A stretch of DNA of 64,000 nucleotides, taken from NCBI RefSeq assembly GCF_040120695.1, contig NZ_JBEEAC010000011.1, positions 1 to 64,000 of the forward strand, in the 5' to 3' direction. Source of the DNA: Plantactinospora sp040120695 (GTDB lineage: Bacteria; Actinomycetota; Actinomycetes; Mycobacteriales; Micromonosporaceae). Both the position numbers and the translations under genes were made by a program. The notes beneath the pieces are model-generated. The model had not been told where the DNA came from, did no database searches, and was given only the letters and a program-made list of their open reading frames with translations. This document shows, piece by piece, positions 42,724-50,515 of the stretch; position 1 is the first letter of the stretch, and every line of letters starts with the position of its first letter.

Positions 42724-43900
42724 CCGGTGCGCGCCGGCCGAACCCGGCGGTGCCTTCTGCGCGGTCTGCGGATCCTTCCTGGAGTGGGAACAGGCCGGGG
42801 ACGCTCTGCCTCCGGGCCGGCCGTCGACGCCGACCTCTGCCGTCCGGCCCTCGGTCGCGACGGTTTCTCCGCCGGACGTGCGGCTGACCGGGGCGACCCG
42901 ACCGGCACCACCGGCGGCGGACGGAGACGGCGACCGGCCGGACGCCGCGGCCCGCGGCTCGCAGGAGGTGGCAAGCGTCGCCGACCGCGCCACCGACGCG
43001 GCGACGGCCCGGCCGCCGGGAACGGGAACCGCGGCGAGGGTCGGGCCTGCGGCGGACCAACCGGCGGGCTCGGCCGTGCAGGCTGTCCAGCCCGCTCGGC
43101 CGCAGGTCCGCCGACCCGTGGTACGACAGCGTCCGCCCGAGCCGGACGAGGGTTCCGGCGACGTCGTCTGCCCAGCCTGTGCGACCGGCAACCCACGGGA
43201 CCGGAGGTTCTGCCGGCGGTGCGGCACGGCCCTCGACGCCGCCCGGCCCGGACCGGCGGCCCCGGTCTCGTGGTGGCGTCGACTCTGCCGGGCCCTGTTC
43301 CGTGCGGCGCGATGGTTGGTCCGGCGCCGCTCGGGCGGCTGGGGTCTGGTCCACCGGATCGGCACCCTGCTGCTCGCCGTCGCCCTGCTCGCCGGCCTCG
43401 GCTACGGCGTGGTCCGGCTCGGCGCCAGCGCCAGCGACGCCGTACGTGACCGGCTCGCCGATCCGGAGCCGGTGAGTCCGGTGTCGGTGCACGCGTCGAG
43501 CCAGGCGCGGAGCCACTGGGCAGGGTTGGTCGTGGACGGACTCAGCAACAGTTACTGGGCACCGGCTGAGAACGGCGCGGGGCACGGCGAGTACGTGGAA
43601 CTGACCTTCGGCACGCCGATCCGGCTGCTCGACCTGATCATCCATCCCGGTGTGTCGGCCCAGCGCGACGTGTTCCTGCGGCAGGCCCGACCGGCGCAAC
43701 TGGAACTGACCGTCTGGACCAGTCAGAACGGGCCGGCGACCAGCATGTTGCGGCTTGCCGACCAGGCTGGTCCGCAGACCTTCCGCCGGGTCTTCCCCGA
43801 CGTGGTGCGGATCCGGTTGACCGTCCGCCAGAGCTACGGCAGCGCGGCCGACCGCCGCACCGCGATCGCCGAGGTGGAGATCTTCCGCCGTTCCGCCTGA
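42710..43900 (+). CDS. eCIS-linked zinc-ribbon, membrane and discoidin-like protein
   Basis: 396 residues from the ATG at 42710. An N-terminal zinc ribbon (CDRCAPAEPGGAFCAVCG) is followed by ~120 disordered residues, a second zinc ribbon (CPACATGNPRDRRFCRRCG at ~145-163), a membrane helix (IGTLLLAVALLAGLGYGVVRLG at ~213-234), and an outer F5/8-type discoidin-like beta-sandwich (SSQARSHWAGLVVDGLSNSYWAPAENGAGHGEYVELTFGTPIRLLDLIIHPG). Zinc ribbons would be cytoplasmic and the sugar- or lipid-binding-like domain outside. As the last forward gene of the locus it may tether the baseplate to the membrane or detect wall damage; this is inference. Confidence 0.75.
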   Translation: MERCDRCAPAEPGGAFCAVCGSFLEWEQAGDALPPGRPSTPTSAVRPSVATVSPPDVRLTGATRPAPPAADGDGDRPDAAARGSQEVASVADRATDAATARPPGTGTAARVGPAADQPAGSAVQAVQPARPQVRRPVVRQRPPEPDEGSGDVVCPACATGNPRDRRFCRRCGTALDAARPGPAAPVSWWRRLCRALFRAARWLVRRRSGGWGLVHRIGTLLLAVALLAGLGYGVVRLGASASDAVRDRLADPEPVSPVSVHASSQARSHWAGLVVDGLSNSYWAPAENGAGHGEYVELTFGTPIRLLDLIIHPGVSAQRDVFLRQARPAQLELTVWTSQNGPATSMLRLADQAGPQTFRRVFPDVVRIRLTVRQSYGSAADRRTAIAEVEIFRRSA

Positions 43901-43907
43901 CGACGCA

Positions 43908-43927
43908 GGGCCGCTCTCACGCGGCCC
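43908..43927. terminator. Hairpin between convergent eCIS and SARP genes
   Basis: GGGCCGC (43908-43914) and GCGGCCC (43921-43927) enclose a 6-base loop; the structure covers the last codons of the minus-strand SARP gene. Confidence 0.45.
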
Positions 43928-44735
43928 AGGCCGGTCCGGACACCCCGAGTGCCCGCAACACCCGGCCGTACGCGCTGCGGGTCCGCGCGGCCGCCGCCGC
44001 ATCGCCGGAGCGCTGATGCGCCTCGGCCAGTACCCGCCAGGCGTCGTCACGGAATCCGTCGATCTCCAGTCCGCGCCGTGCCGCCGCGACCGCCGCGGCG
44101 AGTCGCCCCGCCTCCAGTTCGAGCGCGGCGAGCGTCGCCGCCGACTCCGCCGCCAACGTGCGGTAGCGGTCCCGTTCGGCTACCACCCACTCGGCCGGCC
44201 CATCCTCCGGCAGCAGGTCGCCCGCGTACTGGGCGAGCGCTTCCCGCAGGGCAGCCGCCTCGACGCACCGCTGTCCCGTACCGACGGTCCGGCGCCAGGT
44301 CGCGACCGCCTCGTCGAACGAACGCACGTCGCAGAGCGTGGCGCGCGGCAGCGCCAGCCGGTAGGACTCGCCGTCACGCCGTACGAACGTCGATTCACCG
44401 CGCCGCACGCCGGGTTCGAGGAACGCCCGAAGCGTGGAGACGCCGACGTGCAGATTACGAATGCCGGACCGGACCGGTAGTTCCGGCCAGAGCGCCGCCA
44501 GGATGATCTCGCGGTGCACCGGCCGCCCCCCATGGGCGGCCAGGAAGCGCAGCAGCGTCCGGACCCTCGGCCGTATCGTCGTCCAGTCCAACTGCCGCCC
44601 CGGGATCTTCAGCTCGAACCCGCCCAGACAGCGCACCACGAGCGGCGGACCGGCGTACGCCGACGGTGGTCCAACCTCCGGCTCCGGCTGCTCGGTCGCC
44701 CGACTCCGGATCGTCTGGTGAGTCGAATGTCCCAT
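43917..44735 (-). CDS. SARP/BTAD family transcriptional regulator
   Basis: 272 residues from the ATG at 44735 with GGAGGAG upstream. Winged-helix DNA-binding part at ~30-110 (LVVRCLGGFELKIPGRQLDWTTIRPRVRTLLRFLAAHGGRPVHREIILAALWP) and a bacterial transcriptional activator domain at ~120-265 (RSFDEAVATWRR; LREALAQYAGDLLPEDGPAEWVVAERDRYRTLAAES; GLEIDGFRDDAWRVLAEAHQRSGDAAAAARTRSAYGRVLRALG). Small SARPs are usually activators. Convergent with the end of the eCIS locus and followed by a LAL regulator on the same strand side, so it probably belongs to eCIS control. Confidence 0.88.
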   Translation of the reverse strand: MGHSTHQTIRSRATEQPEPEVGPPSAYAGPPLVVRCLGGFELKIPGRQLDWTTIRPRVRTLLRFLAAHGGRPVHREIILAALWPELPVRSGIRNLHVGVSTLRAFLEPGVRRGESTFVRRDGESYRLALPRATLCDVRSFDEAVATWRRTVGTGQRCVEAAALREALAQYAGDLLPEDGPAEWVVAERDRYRTLAAESAATLAALELEAGRLAAAVAAARRGLEIDGFRDDAWRVLAEAHQRSGDAAAAARTRSAYGRVLRALGVSGPAWAA

Positions 44736-45067
44736 CCTCGGAACTCCTCCGTGCTCCGTCGGCCGCCTCGCGTAGTCCAGCCTGGATCAGCGGGCCGCTG
44801 CGGACATCGGTTAGTTGACGTGAACCGACCGGCTCCGGCGGTAGCCGGATCCCCGACTCGACCGCGGCCCGATCACGTCCAGCCGTCACCTCGGGCCAGT
44901 CGCAGCCCTGCGTCGGCGACCTGACCGACGGACGTGCCGGGCAGCGTGCCCGAGCCCCACGACACCGGCCGGACCGCCCGTCCGGCGTCATCGACCCCAC
45001 GTCAGATGACGGATGTTCCCGCCGGAGCCATGCGGCGTCGCCCCGACCGGCCGATCGTGTCCGGGCG
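44736..45067. other. Intergenic region, no gene seen
   Basis: 332 bases between two minus-strand regulator genes. It should hold the SARP promoter. No open frame with family features, palindrome or repeat stood out. Confidence 0.5.
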
Positions 45068-47944
45068 TCAGGCTCCACCGTCGGAGGCGGCCTCCCGGCG
45101 CAACGCCTCACGGGCGATCTCCACCCGGCTCCGTACGCCAAGCTTGCCCAGGACGTGCGAGATATGGGTCTGTACGGTACGCCGGGAAAGATACAGCTCC
45201 CGGGCGATGTCGGGTGTGGACCGTCCTTCGGCGACCAGCACAGCCACCCGGGTCTCGGTCGGGGTGAGCGCCTCCCAGCCGGTCTGGGCACGGGCCGGCC
45301 GGGGGCCACGGACACCCCGGCGGACGCCGGCGCGCCGGAGCCGTCCCTCGGCCCGACGGATGTCCCAGAGCGCCCCGAGGGCGTCGTACCGGTCGACCGC
45401 CTCGTTCAGCAGCGTCCTCGCCTCGGCCTGCTGCCCGCCTACGGCGAGCACTGCGGCCAGATCCTCCAGTGTCTCGGTCAACTCCACTGGTGAACCGACC
45501 GACCGGTAGTACGCGATAGCCTCGTGCAGCGGCGCCGGATCCTCGTCGAGCAGGCCCTGACACCGGCGTGCCGCCGCGGCGGCCCGACCCGGCCGGGACT
45601 CCGCCGCAGCCTCCGCCTGGCATGCCTGCAACGCCGCCCGCGCCGCCGGCCGGTCGTCCACCGCCACCGCGAGTCGCACCAGCTCGGGCATCCACTGGTG
45701 GAGCAGGGTCATTTCGCCGGGTGCGCGGTCCAGGAGCGCCGCCAGCAACGACAGCGCCCGTGCCGGCTCCCCCTCCTGCTCGGCGACGAGCGCGTGGGCG
45801 GCGAGCAGGAAGTCACGGTTCTCCCGGTCGGCGACGGTCCGGACGGGAAGCGCGAGACCCGCCCGGAGGTGCTCGGCCGCGGTGCCGTTCTTACCCCGGT
45901 GTCCGGCGATGAACGAGGCGACACCGTGCCAGAGCAACGCCGGTCCCCGTTCACGGAGCCCGGAGTACGTGATATCGGTGGTGTCGCGGTCGACGGCGTC
46001 GAGTTCGGCCAAGGCGTCGTCCCACCGACCGAGCCAGTACAGCAACACGGCCGCGGTGAGCGCCGAGACGCCCGGGCCGGATCCGGCGGCCTGCTGACCC
46101 AGGTCGCGGGCCCGGCGTAGGGTCGCCTCCGCATCCGGCCACCGATCGAGATTCTGCAGGCTGAAGATCCGGCCGTCCAAGGCGAAGGTTCGCAGGTCGG
46201 TGTGCTCCGGTGCGTCGCCCAGCACCATCAGCGCCCGGTCGACGTAACCGAGAGCGGCGTCGTGGTCGCGCCGGATCGAGTGCGTCAGCCACAGGTCGGT
46301 CAACGCGTAGGCGGTGGCGAAGGCGTCCCCGGCGTCCTCCCCCACCCGCAGCGCCTCACGCGCGGTGCCGTCGGCGGTGTCAAGATCGCCGGTGCTGGCC
46401 CGCTCGAACATCGATAGCGAGGCCAGCAGGCGGGCTCGCCACACCGCCGGTACGTCCGGGCGGCCGAGGGCACCCCGGACGACGGCCACGGCCTCCTCGT
46501 TGCGGCCCTGGTGGAACAGTGTGCGGGCCAGTATCGAGGACATCTCGACCCGGTGCTCGGGCCGGGTCGCCACGGCGAGCGCCTGCCGGGCCCGTTCGGC
46601 GGCCTCCGGATGGCGCCCGGCGCCGAGCAGTACCCGAGCGAGTTCGACGGTCAGGTCGGCCCGGTCGGTCCGGTCGAGTTGGCTCGCCTCCAGTTCCCGG
46701 TGCAGGAGTTCCATCACGATGTCCGGGGCCCGGGCGGCCAGTACCGGTGCCGCCTCGATAACCCAGGTACGTGTCCACTCGTCACCCGGGCGGCCGGCCG
46801 CCAGCAGTTGCTGGGCCACCCGCAGCGGTTCGGCACCGGCGGACACCAGTGCCTTCGCCGCCTCGCAGTGCAGCGCCGCCCGCAGCGCGGCCGGCACGCT
46901 GTCGTAGAGGGCCTGCCGGATCAACGGGTGCCGGAAGGCGAGCTGATCGCCGACGCCCACGACGATGCCGGCCGCGACCGCGTCCTGCAAGCCCTCTGCC
47001 AGGTCAGAGGCCGTGCGACGCAGCAGCGCAGCGAGGTCGGTGACCGCGAACTCGCCGCCGAGCAGTGATGCGGTGCGCAGCATCTGGGCGGTCGCCGCCG
47101 AGACCGCACTGAGCCGGTCGCTCAGCGCGGCCGTGAAGGAGGCCGGGACCCGCTCGAACGCGTCGTCGGAGAGTTCACCCTCGGCCAGCGCGGGGCCGGC
47201 CGTCTGCTCCCGGGTCAGAGCGTCGAGCAGTTCACGCAGGTACAGCGGGTTGCCCATGGCCCGCCCGAGCAGGCGGTTGAGTGCGGGTCCCGGCGGCACC
47301 CCGAGCATTCCGGTGACCAGGGTACGGACGTCGTCCGCGTCGAGCGCGGCGAGCGGAAGCAGGGTGCCGCCACGGCGCAGCGTCGCCGCCCGCAGCGTCT
47401 GCACGTCCTGACGTGCGGGTACCGGACGGGTAGCGCTGACCAGCAGAAGCGGGAGTTCCTCGGCGGCGAGGGCGAGCCGGTGCCACAACATCAACGACGC
47501 TTCGTCGGCCCATTGCAGATCGTCGAGAACCAGCACGGTGGGCGTGTCGGTGGAGAGCTCGTCGACCAGCGACACGAGCATCTCGGTGGCAGCGTAGGCG
47601 ACGTCGTCCGCGGCGAACAGCCCCGGTCGGCGGTCCTGCAGGAAATCGGCGATCCGCGCCCGGCGGGGGTCTGGTGAGCGCGGCCGCACCTGGAGGCAGT
47701 CCAGCATCACCCGCAGCGGAAAACGGTAGGACAACTGGTCCGCAGTGCCCCAGAGCAGCTCGCGGGGCCGAAACCCGGCGCTGGTGAGCCCGGCGGCCAC
47801 CAGGGAGGACTTGCCGATGCCGGCCTCGCCCTCCACCCAGAGCACCGATCCCCGCCCCTGACGGGTGGCCTCGACGGCCGTGTGGAGTGCCGCCAGTTCC
47901 TTCTCCCGGCCGACCCAGACGGTCGGCAGCTCAACTGGGAACAT
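45068..47944 (-). CDS. Large LuxR (LAL) family ATPase regulator
   Basis: 958 residues. N-terminal VGREKELAAL is followed by Walker A GEAGIGKS (~39-46) and Walker B VLVLDDLQWADE (~152-163), then a long helical TPR-like region, and a LuxR HTH at the C-terminus (LTPTETRVAVLVAEGRSTPDIARELYLSRRTVQTHISHVLGKLGVRSRVEIAREAL, ~890-945). LAL proteins (MalT class) are ATP-dependent activators that usually respond to a small ligand. Located downstream of SARP on the same strand; its target may be the eCIS locus or a nearby system. The start codon region is tandemly duplicated (47931-47968). Confidence 0.92.
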   Translation of the reverse strand: MFPVELPTVWVGREKELAALHTAVEATRQGRGSVLWVEGEAGIGKSSLVAAGLTSAGFRPRELLWGTADQLSYRFPLRVMLDCLQVRPRSPDPRRARIADFLQDRRPGLFAADDVAYAATEMLVSLVDELSTDTPTVLVLDDLQWADEASLMLWHRLALAAEELPLLLVSATRPVPARQDVQTLRAATLRRGGTLLPLAALDADDVRTLVTGMLGVPPGPALNRLLGRAMGNPLYLRELLDALTREQTAGPALAEGELSDDAFERVPASFTAALSDRLSAVSAATAQMLRTASLLGGEFAVTDLAALLRRTASDLAEGLQDAVAAGIVVGVGDQLAFRHPLIRQALYDSVPAALRAALHCEAAKALVSAGAEPLRVAQQLLAAGRPGDEWTRTWVIEAAPVLAARAPDIVMELLHRELEASQLDRTDRADLTVELARVLLGAGRHPEAAERARQALAVATRPEHRVEMSSILARTLFHQGRNEEAVAVVRGALGRPDVPAVWRARLLASLSMFERASTGDLDTADGTAREALRVGEDAGDAFATAYALTDLWLTHSIRRDHDAALGYVDRALMVLGDAPEHTDLRTFALDGRIFSLQNLDRWPDAEATLRRARDLGQQAAGSGPGVSALTAAVLLYWLGRWDDALAELDAVDRDTTDITYSGLRERGPALLWHGVASFIAGHRGKNGTAAEHLRAGLALPVRTVADRENRDFLLAAHALVAEQEGEPARALSLLAALLDRAPGEMTLLHQWMPELVRLAVAVDDRPAARAALQACQAEAAAESRPGRAAAAARRCQGLLDEDPAPLHEAIAYYRSVGSPVELTETLEDLAAVLAVGGQQAEARTLLNEAVDRYDALGALWDIRRAEGRLRRAGVRRGVRGPRPARAQTGWEALTPTETRVAVLVAEGRSTPDIARELYLSRRTVQTHISHVLGKLGVRSRVEIAREALRREAASDGGA

Positions 47945-47968
47945 GACGCCTCAACTGGGAACATGACG
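47931..47968. repeat. 20-bp tandem duplication at the LAL start codon
   Basis: TCAACTGGGAACATGACG occurs at 47931-47948 and 47951-47968. The first copy provides the LAL start on the minus strand; the second copy puts an ATG out of frame on the minus strand and also supplies the plus-strand ATG at 47963. Confidence 0.8.
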
Positions 47969-48190
47969 ACGACGCACGTCCAAAATGGAAATAGGAGCGA
48001 CAGTCACGAGCACATGTTAGCCGACGACCCCGAACACATCCATCAACAGTTATGGATGTTCCGAGATGTAGTACGCGACTATTCGGAGTCGTTCCGCATC
48101 AACCTCGATGATTCGCGGGTAGCGGCGGTGTCCCCGTCCGCGGCCAGGTCGCCGATCAGCGGGTACGTCATTGTGGGGAGATCTCCTTAG
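47963..48190 (+). CDS. Small ORF with TTA codons, probably truncated
   Basis: From ATG 47963 the first ~52 residues (DDPEHIHQQLWMFRDVVRDYSESF) look like a real polypeptide of moderate GC with two TTA codons, rare in high-GC actinobacteria. From about 48120 to the stop at 48188 the frame runs antisense to the IS3-family orfB remnant, so the original gene was probably cut by that element. Divergent from the LAL gene. Function unknown; could also be chance. Confidence 0.3.
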   Translation: MTTTHVQNGNRSDSHEHMLADDPEHIHQQLWMFRDVVRDYSESFRINLDDSRVAAVSPSAARSPISGYVIVGRSP

Positions 48191-48755
48191 TGAGCGTTTC
48201 AGATGTGGGTTACTCGGGTGTGTTGAAGGTACGGCGGGGTTGGCGGGTGGCGGGTCCGCCGCGGGTGAGGCGGTTCAGCATGCCGGTGATCGCGGCCCAG
48301 CGGATCATGTGTTCAGCGGTGACAGGGTCGGTTTCGTAGTCGCGGACCAGGCGGCGGTGCAGCATCAACCAGCCCAGGGTCCTCTCCACCACCCACCTGC
48401 GCGGATGCACGACGAATCCCCGCTGGTCAGCCGGCTTACACACGATCTCAATCGTGGTGTTCAAGACGTTCTTGGCCCAGTCAACGAACCGGCTGGCGAA
48501 CCCCTGGTCGGCGAAGACAACCGGTCCGCACCACGTACAAGATCGCATCAACGATCGCCTGCGAGGATGCTTCTCCGGCCTGCCCATCCACTTCTGGCCA
48601 GGCAGCATCACCTCCACGATCTCCCACTGGGCATCAGTCAGGTCGGACGGGTACCGCCGCACACGCTCCATACCCGACTACCGAGCCATCCGGCCTCAAC
48701 GATCGGACCCACTGTGCGACACGCCCGACCAACACACATCTGAAACGCTCACTTA
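48187..48755 (-). mobile_element. IS5-family element, internally deleted, with intact ends
   Basis: Perfect 18-bp inverted repeats GTGAGCGTTTCAGATGTG (48190-48207) and complement (48735-48752) bound 563 bases, flanked by the direct repeat TTA (48187-48189; 48753-48755), the TNA-type target duplication of an IS5 subgroup. The element sits inside the IS3 orfA remnant. Internal deletion makes it non-autonomous, but its ends could still be moved in trans. Confidence 0.8.
48210..48671 (-). pseudogene. IS5-family transposase with internal deletion
   Basis: 153 residues: the N-terminal RYPSDLTDAQWEIVEVMLPGQKWMGRPEKHPRR matches the DUF4096-type head of IS5 transposases, and the sequence then jumps to VVFADQGFASRFVDWAKNVL and on through the normal DDE C-terminus (RRWVVERTLGWLMLHRRLVRDYE). 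Family members are usually near 270 residues; the missing ~120 residues include the first catalytic Asp region, so it should be inactive. The frame is preserved across the deletion junction near 48540. Confidence 0.8.
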
Positions 48756-48992
48756 GCGAAGTAGTACGCGCGGCCCGGCGCGGGATCTCGTTCTCCCGCT
48801 CCAAGACCTTGTTGCGCCTGCGCAGCTCCCGCAGTTCGGCCGACTCGCTACTGCCGGCACCGCCCGGTCGGACGCCGTCCTCAACGTCGACGAGCTTGAG
48901 CCAGCGGCGCAGACACGCCTCGGAGATCCGAAGTCCTTCGCGATCTGCGCGATGGGGACCTCGCCCTTGCGGGGATAAATGGGGGGTTGTCG

Positions 48993-49104
48993 GGGGGAGG
49001 TTCAGAACTCCATAGACAAAGATTAAAGCCAGGCCAGCCGTTTCTGCTGGTCAGGGCTTTGTCCGTCGGGACGGCCGGATTCGAACCGACGACCCCTTGA
49101 CCCC
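48993..49104 (-). repeat. Direct repeat 1 with tRNA-Pro 3' remnant (att-like)
   Basis: About 112 bases closely matching 56465-56578. On the minus strand, 49107-49065 read CTGGGGGTCAAG then GGTTCGAATCC and GTCCCGAC: anticodon loop (GGG), 3' anticodon strand, T-arm and acceptor end of a tRNA-Pro. The 5' half is absent. A partly degraded terminator hairpin follows (49025-49060). This is the classical scar left by an element integrating in a tRNA 3' end. Confidence 0.7.
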
Positions 49105-49218
49105 CAGTAGTCCGGTGGCCCAGCGGCATGCTTACGCACGTTTGTCCAGGTCGCCCAGAGCATAGACCGGCCGAGTAAAGGAGTCATACGCCGACGGCTC
49201 CAGGCGGCCCGTCCGGGC

Positions 49219-49563
49219 TCATGCGGCCGGCCGCGCCAGCGACGCGGCGGCACGTCGGGCAGCGTCCAGATGCCGCACCAACTCGCCGAGCTGATCGGGC
49301 GCGACGGAATCCCGATGCGCCGCCACCCACTCCTCGATGATCTGCCGCATCAGCGTCGAAGCGCCGACACCCCGAGCCGCCGCGGCTGCCTCGATCTCCG
49401 CATGGATGTCCATGTCGATGCGCAGCGCGGTCACCATCTTCGCCGGCCGGCGCTCCCGCACCACCTCAGCCTGATCGAACATGGGTCCGAGGTCGTGGTC
49501 CATCGCGTACGCGGCGGCCTCCTCCGCGGTCATGCCAGCCAGTCCTTCCCGCGGCTCGTTCAT
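49219..49563 (-). CDS. Ribbon-helix-helix (CopG-like) regulator
   Basis: 114 residues from the ATG at 49563, preceded by GGAGGAAG. An N-terminal segment TAEEAAAYAMDHDLGPMFDQAEVV is followed by an RHH motif (KMVTALRIDMDIHAEIEAAAAARGVGASTLMRQIIEEWVAAH, ~42-84). Such proteins are DNA-binding antitoxins or small repressors; no toxin gene lies beside it. It overlaps the 3' end of the MauE-like gene and should be cotranscribed with it and with the cysteine-rich peptide, so it may regulate that cassette. Confidence 0.75.
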   Translation of the reverse strand: MNEPREGLAGMTAEEAAAYAMDHDLGPMFDQAEVVRERRPAKMVTALRIDMDIHAEIEAAAAARGVGASTLMRQIIEEWVAAHRDSVAPDQLGELVRHLDAARRAAASLARPAA

Positions 49564-50176
49564 GACGTGTACTTCCTCCACATCGCCCGCTCATGCGGAA
49601 CACCGCCGCCAGGTCGTCGAGCATGACGATCATCAGTACGGCGAAGAGCGCGCCCGCGACGCTGAACGCGGCACCGGCCGGATTGATCGGGGCGGCATCC
49701 CCCGTCGCCGTGCCCGCCGTGCCCACCGCCGTGACGGCGAGAAGCGCGACGTTGCGGACGACATGCCGCCATGACACCGGCTCGGTGCCCGCGCCCAGGC
49801 AGCCACACGAGGCAGCTGCCGGCCGCCGCATGGCGCGCACGAGCACAGCGGTGAACGCGAGCAGCAGCGCGGCCGCCGCCGAGAACGTCACCACCGGTCT
49901 CACTCCCACCAGCAGCGCGCCGCCGAGGGCCAGCTCCGTCGCCACGACACCGGCCGCGACCGGACCGGCCAGCCGCGCCGGTACGCCGCTGAGGCGCCGC
50001 ACCGAGACCGTGAACGCCGCGAAGGCGGTCCGGTGCCGCACCTTGCCGGCGGCGGCGTAGAGCAGCACCCCGCCCACCATGATCCGGCAGGCGAGTACCA
50101 GATACGGCAACAAAGGTGACCTTCGACGGCAGGTGAACCGGCGACGGCCATTGGGGGGCGGCCGCCGCCGGAGCAT
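49466..50176 (-). CDS. MauE/DoxX family redox-associated membrane protein
   Basis: Up to 236 residues if started at ATG 50176; a TTG at 50114 with GAAGG upstream would begin directly at the first helix. Four membrane segments (LLPYLVLACRIMVGGVLLYAAAGKV; VAAGVVATELALGGALLVGV; TFSAAAALLLAFTAVLVRAM; AAFSVAGALFAVLMIVML) and the redox-like motif CGCLGAG between them fit MauE. In methylamine dehydrogenase biogenesis MauE is needed for disulfide formation in the cysteine-rich light chain. Directly downstream of a nine-Cys peptide gene, it may oxidise that peptide. The tail overlaps the RHH gene by ~100 bases, unusually long. Confidence 0.8.
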   Translation of the reverse strand: MLRRRPPPNGRRRFTCRRRSPLLPYLVLACRIMVGGVLLYAAAGKVRHRTAFAAFTVSVRRLSGVPARLAGPVAAGVVATELALGGALLVGVRPVVTFSAAAALLLAFTAVLVRAMRRPAAASCGCLGAGTEPVSWRHVVRNVALLAVTAVGTAGTATGDAAPINPAGAAFSVAGALFAVLMIVMLDDLAAVFRMSGRCGGSTRHERAAGRTGWHDRGGGRRVRDGPRPRTHVRSG

Positions 50177-50180
50177 GCGA

Positions 50181-50372
50181 TCAGCAGCTGCTGACCCAGG
50201 TGGTGCAGCCGCAGTACGGGCCACCGCTGTAGTTGCAGCCCTGGCAGCCGGTCCGACAGTTCACCCAGCACTGCGCGCCGACCATGCGGCACCTCTCGGC
50301 CGCCCTGGCCTCGGCTCGGGGCAGCATCGCCTGGAGCATCCGGTCGCCGAACGCCCGCAATGATCGAGCCAT
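50181..50372 (-). CDS. Cysteine-rich 63-residue peptide
   Basis: The ATG at 50372 has GGGAG seven bases upstream, a strong start signal. The first 27 residues are helical and cysteine-free (ARSLRAFGDRMLQAMLPRAEARAAER); the remaining 36 residues contain nine Cys: C-x6-C-x3-C-x3-C-x2-C-x7-C-x-C-x6-C at 28, 35, 39, 43, 46, 54, 56 and 63 plus neighbours, with Gly and aromatic residues between. This leader/core division looks like a precursor peptide or a small disulfide-rich or metal-binding protein. Followed five bases later by the MauE-like gene. Not a family I can name. Confidence 0.75.
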   Translation of the reverse strand: MARSLRAFGDRMLQAMLPRAEARAAERCRMVGAQCWVNCRTGCQGCNYSGGPYCGCTTWVSSC

Positions 50373-50437
50373 GCGCAACTCCCTTCCTCGACCGGGACGG
50401 GCGTCCCGGCCGTCAACGATCTTTTCTGGGGTGGCAG

Positions 50438-50474
50438 TTACACCGGCTACACGTCGGCGATACATTTGCTACAC
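50438..50474. promoter_or_regulatory. Repeated hexamers, candidate SARP/AfsR operator
   Basis: TTACAC-x3-CTACAC (50438-50452) is repeated 22 bases later as ATACAT-x3-CTACAC (50460-50474), two helical turns apart, in the 143-base divergent region between the cysteine-peptide and AfsR-like genes. SARP regulators bind direct repeats with 11- or 22-bp periods. Confidence 0.45.
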
Positions 50475-50515
50475 GCGTTGGGGCGGGTGATCGCAAGATC
50501 CACGAGGGCGGGACC

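Larger units (their letters stand above)
48115..48979 (-). mobile_element. IS3-family remnant, interrupted by an IS5-family element
   Basis: On the minus strand from 48979 the orfA part reads VPIAQIAKDFG and then, after a 1-base frameshift, ISEACLRRWLKLVDVEDG...AELRELRRRNKVLERENEI. After the IS5 insertion (48190-48752) it continues AKEISPQ-stop, then the start of orfB MTYPLIGDLAADGD, ending near 48115. The helix-turn-helix transposase orfA is nearly complete but broken; orfB keeps only its first ~18 codons. Confidence 0.75.

Noticed and set aside
30635..43900. A prophage
   Set aside because: No capsid, terminase, portal, integrase or lysis genes; AAA+ ATPase, DUF4255 and DUF6760 proteins identify an eCIS.
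48993..49107. A complete tRNA gene
   Set aside because: Only the anticodon loop, 3' anticodon strand, T-arm and acceptor end are present; the 5' half is missing in both copies.
49219..49563. Toxin-antitoxin module
   Set aside because: The RHH protein has no toxin gene next to it; it overlaps the MauE-like gene instead.
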